This document shows positions 32,005-44,790 of a stretch of 64,000 bases of DNA, piece by piece (position 1 is the stretch's first letter; every line of letters starts with the position of its first letter). The stretch lies in the NCBI GenBank assembly GCA_027924585.1, contig BSBM01002100.1, forward strand, positions 1 through 64,000, in the 5' to 3' direction. Position numbers and translations under genes: made by a program. The notes under the pieces were generated by a model. The model was not told the DNA's origin and did no database searches. It saw nothing but the letters and a program-made list of their open reading frames with translations. The stretch is from Larix kaempferi (Eukaryota; Streptophyta; Pinopsida; Pinales; Pinaceae).

Positions 32005-32470
32005 TAGGTATAAAGTGCATTCCTGTTTACCGTCATTACAGCAAATTTGAGGTCTAGAGTGGGCCTCGTAAGGAAAATAGTAAAATAATAGTTAAAATAA
32101 TAAAATAATATTTATTAATTTTGGAGGAAGAAAGAAAAAAACTACTTTTTTGTTTGTATTTCCAACATATCTCCATGTGTTTTTACTCAAATTTCGAGCG
32201 GGAGCACTCGTTGGATGCAAAATTTAATGAGTGCTCCCGCTTGAAATTTGAGTAAAACACAAGGATATATGTTGAAAATACAAACAAAAAAAATATTTTT
32301 TTATGACAAATATCTCAAGTCAACCATTATGGTTGACTCATTTAATGAAATTCTATTGGCTTCTGAATTCCAACTCAACATGAAATTATGGTTGGCTTGG
32401 TTTCTTATAAGGCTCATTTTAGACCCCAAATTTCCTCTAATGTAAGGAGCAATATACCAAGTCGATATCA
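32005..32470. repeat. Foldback hairpin, unit 1 copy b (complete)
   Basis: Core from about 32,146 to 32,294 with the same arms and loop as copy a. An outer inverted pair flanks it: left 32,041-32,074 (AAATTTGAGGTCTAGAGTGG) and right 32,402-32,436, whose complement reads AAATTTGGGGTCTAAAATGA. Between core and outer arms the two sides differ in length and sequence. Confidence 0.88.
32318..32338. promoter_or_regulatory. 21-base palindrome with two W-box cores
   Basis: AGTCAACCAT and ATGGTTGACT face each other around a single base. Each half holds TTGACT, which fits the W-box (TTGAC plus pyrimidine) bound by plant WRKY factors. In unit 2 (48,397-48,417) one half is mutated outside the core. With no gene next to it, a regulatory role is only a possibility. 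Confidence 0.35.
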
Positions 32471-34616
32471 CCCCTTTATGGAGGATATGATGTGATTTGA
32501 TTGATTATGAAATAATGTGATCAATTAGTTATATTTTCTGTGTTTACCATGTTTTTAATTAGCTATTCAAGTGGATGAGCACTATATGTGAGTAAGCACA
32601 GGTCCAAAGATAATTATGAAGATTGGCAAAGTCAAGCTCCGATTAAACTCTAGAGAAGGACACGAAGATCAATTTTTCCTGATTTATAGGGAAGACTCTA
32701 AATAGATTAAGGTTGTGATTTCCAATGTAGGGACTCGGGGTTGAAACACTGTAATAGGTAGAGTCACATAGATATCATGGGGCCTAAGGAATTTTATGGA
32801 TTATTCTCTGTTTTCCAGACATGGTTACACAACACTCAAGTTTTGCAATTATTATGGATTTTACAATAGTGTATTGAAGAAACTGCATTCTCTATCACCT
32901 GTGAGTTTATAAGTTTAAATTAGCTCCTGTAATGCACATCAAAGAGGTCCCCCTCATTGTGTAGAACATGAGTTCTTTGTTTTATTTTCATGTTGATTTA
33001 TGCATCCTATGGTTTATGATTGAACAAGTACTTGCGGATTATTCACGGTAGTAATTCTGATATGAAAGTAATTCTGAACATGATTGTTTTTATCTTTAGT
33101 CTTGTATTATGGAATCTGTATTTTTAATGTATGGACTCTGTAGTCATGTAGCTACATTCTGCAAGGGCAGTTTCCAAATTCACACTCTTACTTCCCAAGC
33201 ATATTTTCTTCATTAGATTAGATTTGTGCATCTAGTTAAATGTCTATTGTTAATTTCATTAAAACAGATTCATTGTTTTAATAGGTAGATCTATGCTTTT
33301 GATTTCTAGATCAGGATTTATACCTTCAACTCTTAGACGTCTTCTTTTGTCAAAATAGGTTTATGCATTCACATATTTCTCCCCAAGTTTAAACATTTAA
33401 AAATAGGATTCTCTTAAGAATGCACATACAGTGCAGAGTGCCTCTGAAGTTTTTACGTCCCCTGGTCGATATTTAAAGTGAGGTTCTTGAAATAAGACCT
33501 GTGAAAAGGTAAGCATTTCAGAATTGCCACCAATATACACACACTGCACTTGTGCGTGGACTATATTTTGAGGTTTTCCATATGTGGCAAATATTTTTTA
33601 TTATTTATCAAAATAGAATATGTTCAGAAAATGGTGCCTTATCGACACATGCTGACGAGCTTCAATTTTCTTTTTAGTGTCTCTTATTGGAAAAATGACT
33701 AAAATCAATTTATATATATATATTTTTAACAAAAATTTGTAAAGATCTGATATTAAAAAAAGATGAGAAAAAACAACAAAAAAATCACAAAAACCACTCA
33801 ACCCGATGAAAAGGGTAGGAATATAGTAAAATGCTTGTTGTTAAAAAATCCCCTTCCTTGAACATTACATTCAACATTTTTCTAGTAGTAGCAAAACTTC
33901 TAGCACTATAAAGGAAAATATATTTTCCTAGTAAGATGACACATAAGTAATACATAACATAAACAAAATGTATATAACCAATCTATATCCATCAAACGAA
34001 AGCATCAATCATCTTTCCTAGAGGAACCCAGGTGAATGAGCTTTTTGTGGGATGAACAACTAAACCTTCCTATGAATCCCTCTGAGCCGCAGTGGAGTGA
34101 TATTGAGAGTGGCTTTTGTGAGCCAAATTGAACAATTTGTCCACATATTCCAGCAACTTATCTATCTAACCACCTTGTACTCTAGAATTTCCCTCCACTT
34201 TTTTCATTCTAGTATCCATAAAAGAAATATGATATGGAATTTTATGCATGGAATCCACCATTCCATCATTGATATCTCACTAGAATACAGGGAGGATGAG
34301 AGCGAGGTTCCTTCAAGAAAAGAATAAAATTTTAACATTAACATCACCCTCAACCAATACATGTGGGTTCACTTATGAGAAATCAAGAAGCCGCAACCGG
34401 CGGATGAGCTGAAGAGATAAATCTATTCGAGGGTCGAACATGACCATTGATATAACAGGGTCAAGCATGATTGTTGATATCACACTAGGAGATTTAACAA
34501 TGAACCAAAATCAAGTAATCTAATGTTATGCATGCAATGATATAATCTTCCCACAAACTCTCCCTAAGTCTACGTATTAACAAAAGAATTCATCGCTTCA
34601 CAGGATTCCACCCCAT
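32471..34616. other. Spacer at the end of unit 1
   Basis: No gene recognised. About 32,985-33,665 is unique to unit 1 and holds nothing I can name. 33,780-34,616 matches unit 2 (49,190-50,397) except for ~400 bases missing at 34,265. In units 2 and 3 that extra piece carries minus frames (49,558-49,776; 49,835-50,143; 63,125-63,430) and a partly duplicated ~200-base segment (landmark CCTCAACCAATAC). These frames match no family I know. Confidence 0.55.
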
Positions 34617-35220
34617 CAATCCCTTTAACAGTAATGGTCATAACACTTCCTACAACCCCAACATCACGAAAAACAATCGATCTACCTATGACAATACTCA
34701 AAACCAGACTTTTGGAACTCCCTCTTACGTCATATTCATCAATATTGCTTTCTCCACAACATTGGCACCCTTAATATCTCCCAACACCACGATTTACATT
34801 AATAAAAAACTTTAGTCCAAATACTTATTACCCCATTTTTTCCCTAAGAAAATCCCACAACCTAGAATCCAATGCATGCATCATTTCCACATCCATATAA
34901 ACACATAGAATAGTGTCCTCAAATAAACGATCTAATCGAAATAATTTAATATTCAAAACATTTTGGCGTCAGAAAAAGTGATTGAGCTACCTATCAAAAT
35001 ACTCAAAACCTTATTTTTCAAACTCCCTCTTACATCATATGTTTCAATACTGCTTTCTCCACAACATGTGGCACCCTGAATATCTCCCAACACATCGATT
35101 TGCATTTAATAGCAAATGTGTGCCCAAATAGTTATTACCCCATTTTTTTTCCCTAAAAAGAGCTCCACAACAAGGAATCCAATGCATGCACCATTCCCAC
35201 ATTCATATATACAAACGTCC
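34617..35220. repeat. Duplicated ~310-bp segment, unit 2
   Basis: Same arrangement as in unit 1, the two halves starting around 34,710 and 35,020. Both halves end near AATCCAATGCATGCA. Confidence 0.8.
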
Positions 35221-37147
35221 TTTTTTTGACATAACGAGAAAATTCAATTTTATCATACCTCAATATGTACAAGAATACACAAAATCCAATAGTTAGAACA
35301 TAAACTTAGCTATTTTATATTTAAAAAAATTATTTTTAAAAACAATAATACAAAACTAATATGTGTATGTTAATATAGTTATGGGAATGCAATAATATAG
35401 ATAGTAATAGTAATAATATTGAAATCTAAACATTAAAGTATACTATTAAATTTTTTATTTTTTTTAATTTAAATAAATGATAAAAAACCAATATTATAGA
35501 ATCTTAGAACTTAATGCTGAATAAATTTAAACATATGCCCCCATTGATTTATAATTTTAAATAAATGATAGAAAAACATCATTAATGCTAAACCTTGAAA
35601 CTAAATCATAAGATAAACTAAAAAATATAGAAGCATTGTATGCATAGTGAAATATGTTAAACAAAATAGGTGTATTATTGTCATTAAAAAAATTTGGACA
35701 TATGTGAGCAATTTCTATATCAAACTAGAAGTATTTGTTTGTATATGAAATATTCATTAGAAACCCTAATCTTTACTATGTTTGTATATGAAATATTTTA
35801 AGTGAATTAAAATTAATTACTCCATTTATGAATCTCTACTATGTTTGTATACAAAATAATTTAATTGAATTAAAATTCATTATTCCATTTATGAAAACCC
35901 TTGAAACATCGCACATAAAAGCATAATCATATGAATTCCTACATAATTCATTTAAAAAACAAAAAAAACAAAATAATGTGATTCCCACAAAAACATCTAC
36001 ATGTTCAATCAAACCGTGTGATTTTGAAATAAATTCATTAAAAGAATCTTTAATAATGTGAGGTACAAACACTATGAGAATCTTTAATATTAATTTGCTT
36101 TGGATAACACACCAGGTAGAAGACCATCAAATAGTGTTAGGTTTAAATTTTATTTTTTTAAATGCATGAGATTGTACTATTTGTAAATTGTATTTTTTTG
36201 AATGGCGTCGATATGTGTTTAAATTGGTTAACAATAAACAAATATATAATAATTGGGTTTCAAATTTTGGACTTCACATATTTGAATATATGGGAAATTT
36301 TAAAGGCAATTTTCACAATGGTGAAGAGTAATGTTTTTAAATATGATCTTAAATAGCGAAGGTGAGCTTTTGCAATTTCCACAAAAATGTTTTTAAATAC
36401 GTGATATCTCAAATAGTAAAGGTCAGCTTTTGTAATCTTCATTTCTTTGAATGTTAAGATCAGCTTTTGTAATCTTGGTTTGTTTGAATGTTAAGTAGAT
36501 AAAATCACTATTTTTTATTGTTTTACTTATTTTACGTAAATAAAACTATAGATTTTACATAAATAAATACTCAACATATATAATATATTTTAAACAAAAA
36601 TATATAACATAAATCCATCTTAAGGTTTTTTATGCTTTCTCGTGTATTTCATAGATAAAAACAATACATTCCAAACCAAAAAAAAATTAATTAGTTATTA
36701 CAATTTAACAATTAAATTTTAAACTTAAACTTTATTATAATTTAATAATTAAATTTTAATCTGGCGCATATCAAGCATACTGTACAAAAGATAAATTTTA
36801 AAATGAAAGCCCTTAGAAAAGCAAGAAAGAGAGAAGTGGAAGGCCGGAAAAGCAAGAAAGAGAAAGTGAAAGACCGGAAAAGCCGTTATAGATTTGCTTA
36901 GATTCGTCCATAAGATAAATCTGGCCTTTCAAATTTAAAATGAAAGCCGTTAGAAAAGAAAGAGAGAAGTGGAAGACCGGAAAAGCAAGAAAGAGAGAAG
37001 TGGAAGATCGGAAAAACAAAAAGAGAAGGTGGTTATAGATTTTCTTAGATAGCGCAGGCCTTCAAAATATTGAGTATCAATTTGTAGTGTGCTGTGTGTC
37101 TTTCTTGAAGAGGAGGGTGGCCGCATATTCTCCATCTGGGTTGGAGT

Positions 37148-37780
37148 GGAACCAAAGTTGTTTTCTACTCCAAGATCTGTCACACAGCAGAGAATATCGT
37201 CAGATCCAAACTTGAAGCCCATGTGAAGGTCGACTTAGGACTTGCTCCCGGAATTCTCAGGCTTCACTTCCACGATTGCATTGTTCAGGTAAATTCATGC
37301 GAACTATTCTTTTAAACCTGCAGTTTTTAGTGGTGCATGATTCCCAGTCATTCCCGGATTAGTTGCTTATGATAATTGCTTCTGCTGCTTCTTCTTCCTG
37401 CAGGGTTGCGATAGTAATTGAACCACTGGATATTAATGAAATCTCATTTCATATTGACCTGATTATTATTGTTTCTTCATTTGGAAAATAGAAGGGCAGA
37501 GGCACTGTGAGTTCTTGGGGTATCGGCTCTACAACTTCACTTCCGCGGGGAACGCCGACCCGACAATAAACTCGGCGAATCTGCCTTCACTTCCAGTCGC
37601 GCTCGATAAAGGAAGCGAAACCAATTTCGATGCCTCGTTTTTCAAGAATATAAGAGACAGGAATGGCGTTCTGGAGTCCGACCAGAGACTTTGGTCGGAT
37701 GAGTCTGTGGTCATCTGTTTGGACATCTGCTCTCGAAGGACCTCTAATGGGCATCTGTTTGGCCATTCCGGTCAATACTG
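37148..37780 (+). pseudogene. Class III peroxidase pseudogene A, unit 2
   Basis: Exon 1 (37,148-37,288) reads [20 protein letters not shown] and ends LHFHDCIVQ, with catalytic Arg and His intact. Donor at 37,289, acceptor ending 37,403, then the same early TGA as unit 1. The C-terminal part is open from 37,515 for 129 codons (GYRLYNFTSAGNADP, FDASFFKNIRDRNG), the longest version among the copies, but lacks the proximal His region. Private changes include KLEAHVKVDL where unit 1 has a TVE...V version. Confidence 0.9.
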
Positions 37781-40325
37781 GTATGTATGTTCTGATGTTC
37801 TCCTCTTCTTTGTCCTCTCAATTTCATGTGTCTTTCTAAGATCTGAAATCTCATTAGCGATCTGTGTTAATCACCTTTCTATGATAATCACGGCATATAC
37901 ATAAGAACAAAAAATGATGAGCTCTGGGTTTTTATTTTTATTTTTGTCGAAATAAAATCTAATCCCGGAAGGAGTTTCTACCCACCTCTTTATTTTCAGT
38001 CAGTTTTAAATCGATCAAACCGTGCAGTTTTTATCATTTAGGAGATATTGGCTTAATATGTGAGGATTAGCATTTCGTAGGAAAGGTTGGAACATAATTT
38101 TATAAATCGAAGGTTTCTAATAAATATACTGTACAAGGTTTGCAATAAGTGAAGTATGGATTCACCTTTCTCCCCATTTGAACACCGGGCCAGAAACATG
38201 GGAAGTGTTCACTAGATTCGGGTTTAAGAGACCTCAGGGCAGGCATCCCATCAGACCTTCAAGTTGATCGCACCAACTCGCAGTTACGAACAACTACCTC
38301 TATTTGACTAAGGCCCAACCTTCATGGAAAATAAAAAATTCGAATCCCCCAGAAAAGCAACGGCAAACTTTCTGATTAACTCGGTTCTCCGATGTAAACA
38401 TGGATGGGATAGAATATTTTTATTCCATAAACAATAGGTGGGATATCATATTTAACTTCCAAGAGGGAGGAAACGTACAAATGTAGATTTCGATTCTAAT
38501 GAAGAATGCTAGATATATGTTTGGATAAAGAATTGCAAGATTTAGGTGTGGAAAATTTGATATCGAAGTATGAAATATAGTTGTCAATGACTGTGAATTT
38601 ATGCTTTTGTAGATCGATATATTGTAACACTTACGATCGCACAAATGGAGGATTATATGTCTTAGGGATACTAGGTTAAACTTAGCGTTACCGACTGTGG
38701 ATTTAGGGATATATATGTTCCAGACTTAAGCTTTTAGATCAGATACCTGGTGGAACTTATGAATTGCATTAATGGGTGCCGGGGGGATATATAAATTTAA
38801 GATTGCTAAGAGTAGCATTAATATTACTACAAAACGAGCCTTGCTAAGTGAGGATTCGCTTCTAGTATTGCCACCCAAACACTAGCTTACTTAGTTGTTG
38901 TGCCAGTGGAAACCTAGTTGATAAACCGCATATCCATTTCCACTTTTAGATTCAATTCCAGTCATTAGAAAGACAGATCCATTTGTTGGCTAACTAGACC
39001 GGATCCCACGCCTGCTCCATGACGGGTTCCATGTTCCCACTGCCACCATGAGGATGAGTCGGCATTGTGGTCAGGATGAGTTATCCGTAAGCCATCTCAA
39101 GCTGAGTCGTCATTGGGGTCAGGCAGAGTTAATCTCCAACCCAAGCCTGTTCTCTTTCCGCAGAGGCGATTGCTGAGCATCTTGAATCATCAAAGAGCCC
39201 TTTAATAGTTTCCTTCCACTCTCTACACCGCTGCAACCATGGGCGTCGAGAACGATGGATCAACTCTTTGGCATTTCCAACTTAATGTTGCATCCTCTGC
39301 GGATCTTGGAATGTAGTTGGAATCTCGAGCAAGGCCCCCTTCATACGATATATTTCTTATTTTTTTAATTAAAAAATGGGCATATAAAACCATATAAAAC
39401 CATATATCATTGTGACTCTGTTATAAAAAAATTCTTCCTCGATGTAATCTCTTTTATTTAATATTTTAAATTTATTTAATTTTATTTCATAATTTTTAAT
39501 AATTTTAATGTTTGTATTTATACTTGTAGCTTTTTACCTAATCATTAATCTATTTTATTCAAAAGAGACATAAATGTAACTATGTTTTTACTTTTTTTTT
39601 TTTATATACCTATCATTGAGAAAAAAGTAAATATAATTCTTAATACAATTAATTGTTTAAGAAAAAATTGATAAAACCCTCTCCAAATGTTCTTTCCTAT
39701 AGAGTAGTGTAACCTATTCTTTTCTTTATATGTTTTTATTTTTATATTTTGTTAAACTCACTCACATAAAGAACACACTTCCACCCACACACACTTTCTA
39801 TATATTAAAATTGATTTAATTATATATTTTACGAATTATATATGCACATAAAATATTAAATGCTTTCTATACACGTAAAATTAATTTAATCATATATTTT
39901 ATACATTATATACTCACTTTCCATACATTAAAATTGATTTAATTATATATTTTATGAATTATATTTGCACATAAATATTAAATATTTTCTATACACATAA
40001 AATTAATTTAATCATATATTTTATACATCACATATGCATGGAACATTAAACAATTTATGTACACAAAAGTTGATTTAATCATATCATTTATGTATAACAT
40101 ATTTAAAAAACACTAACACTATATTTTATGCCTTTATTTTTTTACATTTTTTTGTGTATATTTTAAAATGAAATTGATATAAAAAAAATTCTATTTAGAG
40201 ATGTAGATGTGGATTTTTTTATGCATTTAAAATGATATGATATAGAATGAAATTTTGTTTATGTTTATGAGATGTAATTATTGAATTTGTTTCTATTTGT
40301 TTGGAATTATTTAAATAATGATGTA

Positions 40326-42534
40326 TTTAGAGAGAGAGGGGGGGGAATGGAGGGGGATGGCGAGTGGGAGAGAGAGAATGGGGGAAGGGTGACGGGGACA
40401 CGGAGGTAGTGCAGGCAAGGGAAGGAAGACTAAGGGAGGGGTAGGGGGCAAGACTGTGAAGGGGGAGATGGAGGGGGAAAAAGGGAGAGGAGGAGAGAGG
40501 GGGAGAGGGAGAGAGAGGGGGAGAGGGAGAGGGCGAGGGGGAGAGAGAGGGGGGTTTAGCGAGAGGGGGAGAGGCAAGAAATGGGGGAGGGATCGCGATG
40601 GGGCGAAATCAAGGGGGGAAGGGATATAGGAAAGGGTATGTAGGGATTGGGGGAGCGAGGGAAGAGGGGGTGTTGGGGAGGGATGGGGGAAGTGGGATAG
40701 GGAGGTGGGGCGGGAGGGGGAGGGAGAGAAAGAGGGGGCGAAGGAGAGACATGAAGGGGGAGAGAGAAGGGGACGAGAGGGGGAGGGGGGAGGGAGAAAG
40801 AGGGTGAAGGGGAGAGAAGGGGAGAGGGATGGGGAGGAAGGGGGAGGTAGGTGGAGCAAGAGTGGGAGGGAGGGATAGGGAAAGCGAGTGAGGGGAAGGA
40901 AGGGGGGTTGGGGTTAGGCGAAGGGAAGGAAGAGGAGGGAGAGGGAGGGATAGAGAGGGTATGGGAGATGGGGAAGTGAGGACGGAGGGGTAGTGGGAGG
41001 GGTAAAGAGAGATGGAGGAAGTGGGGGGCAGGGAGAGGAGGGAGGGGGAAGGGATTTTGAGGGAGGGGGAATTAGGATGTCGAGAGGGGCAAGCAAGGAG
41101 ATGGGAGGGGAGGGCGAGATGGGGGAGCGAGGGAAGGGGTTGGGGAGAGGGGGAAGAGAGGGACAAGGGGATGGGGGGAGGGGAGGGTTGTGGGAAGGAG
41201 CGGGAGGGAGCGATAGAGGGAGGTAAGCGGAGAGAGCAGAGGAAGGGAGGGGGTGATGGAGAGTGAGGGATGGAGAGGGAAGAGGAGATAGGGAGAGGGG
41301 AGGAGATGGGGGAGCAAGGGAGGGGGGAAAGGAGGAGGGGGGGGGGATTTCTAGGTAGAAAGGTGAGGGAGGGAGCGGGAGTAGGGAGCGGGGTGATGGG
41401 GAGACTCAGGATGTCGAGTGGAGGGTTGAGGTATTGGTAGGGTGGAGAGGGGGGAATGCGGGGGGAACTATATGGAGGGAGGGAGGGAGGGAGGGAGGGA
41501 GGGAGATGAGGAGAGAGGTGGGATGGGTAGAGGGAAGGGAAGGGGGATGGAGGTGGGAGAGTGTGTTAGGGGGGAACGAGGGAGTGGGAAATATTGGTAG
41601 GAGGGAGAGGAGAGGGAGGGTGAGGGAGGGAGGGGGGGAGGTAGAGGAAGGTAGAGGGAGGGAGAGAGAAGGATGTTGAGAGGGAGGGACGATGATGGGT
41701 GAGCGAGAGAGGGAAGGCGGTAGGGGAGATGGGGAGGGGCGATGACGGGTGAGCGAGAGAGGGAAGGTGGTAGGGGAGACGGGGAGGGGCGATGACGGGT
41801 GAGCGAGAGAGGGAGGAAGGGGGGATGGGGAATGGATTGGAGATTTGTAGAGGGGGGAGGGGAGTGAGGGATAGGGAGAGGAGGAGAGGGAGGGGGAGGA
41901 GGGAGGAACAAGATATTGGTAGGCGGGGAGAGGGGATGGGAGGAGGGGGAGGGAGAGAGGAGGGGGTACGTGGAGGAGACGGGGCAGCGAGGTATGGGAA
42001 AAAGGTTGAGGGGGGGATTGAGACGAGGATGGGGGATGATGGCTGAGCTAGAGAGAGAGGAACGGGGGAGGGAGCAATGGATGGGAGATTGGTAGGGGGG
42101 AGGGGAGGGGGGGAGGGGAAGAGGTGGTGGTGAGTATGGGAGATGGTGGAGCGAGGTATGGGGGAAAGGGGGAGGGGTGGATTGGTAGTTGGGAGAGGAA
42201 AGGGGTGGAGAGGGGGAAGATAGGGACAAGGGGAGGGGTAGGAGTGGAGGGGTAGGAGGGGAGGGGGAGGGGTAGGAGGGGAGGGGGATTGAGAGGGGGA
42301 GGGGTAGGAGGGGATGGGGGGAGGGGAGGGTTCTGGGAAGGAGTGGGAGGGAGCGAGAGAGGGAGGGAGGTAGGGAGGGTGGGATGGAGAGTGAGGGATG
42401 GGGAGGGAAGAGGAGATAGGGAGAGGGGAGGAGATGGGGGAGCGAGGGAAGGGGGAAAGGATGGGGTGAAATTTCTAGGTAGAAAGGGGAGGGAGGGAGT
42501 GGCAGTAGGGAGCGGGGTGATGGGGAGACTGAGG
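40326..42534 (+). repeat. ~2.2-kb polypurine (G/A) tract, unit 2
   Basis: Same composition and borders as unit 1. The internal landmark TTCTAGGTAGAAAGG is at 41,349 and 42,473 (1,124 apart). A short run of perfect GGGA repeats lies near 41,476-41,505. The order of sub-blocks differs from unit 1, so the tract has been reshuffled since duplication. Confidence 0.95.
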
Positions 42535-44075
42535 AGCTCCAAAGAATCAGTGAGGTTGGGGCGTGTAGGAGCTCCATTGATTTGGAAAATCATTGACATC
42601 GAAGTCTACTTGAAATTTTATCACTAAGGAAGGTAAATGACAATTTATACTTAAAGCTAAATATTTGAAGAATTTGTCTATTCTGGAATGGATCAGGTCT
42701 CGTGTCAAGGATTGTAAAGTAGGATCTATGGTTTGGAAGGCCATTGTAGGAGTCTTTCCAGTCATTGGGGATTTAGTGACTTGGGTTGTTGGAGATGGTA
42801 ATAAAGCCATACTGGGAAAGGATAAAATAGTGGGAGTAATAAACAAAAGAAACCTACGAGAAGGTATGATTAAGTATCTCAATGATCGATGCTTTATATT
42901 CCTACAGGATGTAGCTGGGATTGGCAGACCCGTCAATTTCATCCAGAATTGGAGAACTGCTTTAGAACTTGATTTATGATAGATGGGTAGAAAGCGGGAA
43001 TCTATGGATTTTTTAAATGAATAAAGGGTTCATAAAATTAAAGGAGACTCCAGATTCCTTGGTCTGGATGGGTAACCAGGAAGGAGGAAAGTTTGCCTTT
43101 CATATTGCATAATATCTTTTCTAGAGTAACTAGGCTATCCTAGATTGCTGGTGGTGGAAACCTCTTTGGCAAGTTCAGGTTCACCAAAAGCATAAGATCT
43201 TTATGTGGCTGATTATGAGAGGGAAGGTACTAACATGGGACAATTTGAGGAAAATAAATGTTGTGGGGCCCACCTAGTGTTGTCTTTGTAGGGGAGCAGA
43301 AGATAATATCGAACATTTGTTTCTGGAATGTCCATTCTCTTATCAAGTTTGGAAAGGATTTGAAGATAGCCTTCATCTCGTACGGCTATGGTAAGTCGAT
43401 TCTATCGAAGGAAATTTAAAATACTAGTTTACGAATCCACTACTCAAATCCACAATATGTATCTCTTACTTACTTTTATGGAGTATATGGAAGGTTAGAA
43501 ATGAAGCTATATTTGAGAACAATCACTTACGTGGTTTCTATGTTATCTCTAATCTGCTAGCTACCTATAGGTTTTTTATAGACAAAGAAAGCAATTTTAA
43601 ACCCAAGATTATGAAAGATATTTGTATAGATCGTGCGGAATGTACAAGTTATTTTGACGGGGTTTGTGAGGAACCCGAAAAAATCTGTGGTTTAGGGGGG
43701 GTATTCTTCTTCCAAAGAGGGAAGACATAGAGTTCAAGGAAAATTTGGGTTTTGGATCAAATAATAGAGCATAAGGCTTGGCACTGAGAACACCAATGCA
43801 GATTGCAAGAGAGGGATCAGTGCACTCCCTCCATATTTTGGGGGATTCAGAATTATGGATCAAATTTATGAAAAGGGAGGAGAGCATCTCAAACCTGAAT
43901 CTCAAAGGTATAGGACAAAACTTTGACTTAATAGCACAATCCGTCGAGGTCTTAAAATATAACCATGTGTACAGAGAGTAGAACCAGACAAATGACCATT
44001 CCAAATAAGGTCTTCTTCTTCCTACAAGAGTTTGTGTGATGAACAGAAAAATGGGAGCAAGTAGGTAATCGGAAG
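42535..44075 (+). pseudogene. LINE 3' fragment, unit 2
   Basis: Same span and the same stops as unit 1, including the double stop after LELDL (about 42,978) and TAA at the RNase H Glu position. The zinc knuckle reads CCLCRGAEDNIEHLFLEC, closer to a functional form than in unit 1. The ORF at 43,778-43,981 keeps the late RNase H block (LHILGDSELWIKFMKREES). Confidence 0.88.
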
Positions 44076-44249
44076 GAAAATTATGGACTTCATGTTCTGA
44101 AGATAAAGATTTCTTGTTAGGAGAATGTTAATGAATGATGATCTAAGGTTTTTTAAACTAATCTGTTGGAAACATCTATGACGTAAAAGAAACTTTTTTG
44201 AACAATGCAATTTGTACTTGAAGGAAGCAACCTATATTTCCTATGAATG

Positions 44250-44790
44250 AATAGGACATTGGTATAGTAATGCCGATCAAATGTTCGAAAGCTGTCGGGA
44301 TTCGTCTCTACTATGTTGTTGTCCCCAGGATTGCACGCTATCTTCAGGTTAGGTGCATAATATTTGTCCAAGCAGGGATCCATATCTCCTTTTCCTGTAA
44401 AATTGTAAAGCCTGCTGCTAAAGGAGCTGCAGTGGGAAATCCCTATAGTGTGGGCGCCTGCACCCAATATTGTTATATATAACTAGTGAGATTATGATGC
44501 CATAATGTAAATCAATCGCCGTATAACAGATCAGAAGAACACAGCCAGGTCCTTAACATCAAGTCCATGGCTGCCAAATATTGATGTCAGTTGTGAGAAA
44601 CTTGCGGTGGGTGGGGAAATTTTAGTGAGAGCTTCGTTCCAGATATACACCAGTTGGAACGTTCCAGAATGGTCCACCCAACTGTATAGTACAAAACTTG
44701 CAGCTGCAGCTATAGTTGTCTTCATGATATTCACAAACGTTGTTTGCTTTGTAAAGTGGAATTCTGTTATTCCTATGACAAATGTCATTG
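44250..44790 (-). pseudogene. Class III peroxidase pseudogene B, unit 2
   Basis: Best preserved copy. 44,467-44,153 is open and reads GAGAHTIGISHCSSFSSRLY with an intact proximal His, then GDMDPCLDKYYAPNLKIAC and TFDRHYYTNVL. The upstream piece (44,788-44,531) reads NEALTKISPPTASFSQLTSIF and HGLDVKDLAVFF before a stop. The ~60 bases between are out of frame, so the domain is not continuous. The N-terminal half is missing. Confidence 0.88.

Larger units (their letters stand above)
28781..32319. repeat. 1,766-bp direct tandem duplication inside unit 1
   Basis: 28,781-30,546 and 30,547-32,319 carry the same content: monomers five to nine of the 178-bp array, a spacer and the hairpin. The junction reads TATCTCAAG joined to GCCCATCC. 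The bases AAG are common to both parental breakpoints (TTCCTTAAG and TATCTCAAG). Unit 2 has a single copy, as seen across 46,618-48,400. Confidence 0.93.
16888..34616. repeat. Tandem unit 1 (17.7 kb, longest)
   Basis: Longest copy. It is unique in having an internal 1,766-bp duplication (28,781-30,546 repeated at 30,547-32,319) and about 680 bases at roughly 32,985-33,665 that unit 2 lacks. It also keeps a short piece near 21,100-21,125 missing from units 2 and 3. It lacks about 400 bases at 34,265 that unit 2 has (49,640-50,045), and about 110 bases near 27,485. Confidence 0.93.

Noticed and set aside
37515-37904. Peroxidase A C-terminal frame of unit 2 as a real small gene
   Set aside because: It lacks the haem-binding His region and a signal peptide, and follows an exon with a shared early stop. 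It is a pseudogene fragment with a chance start codon.
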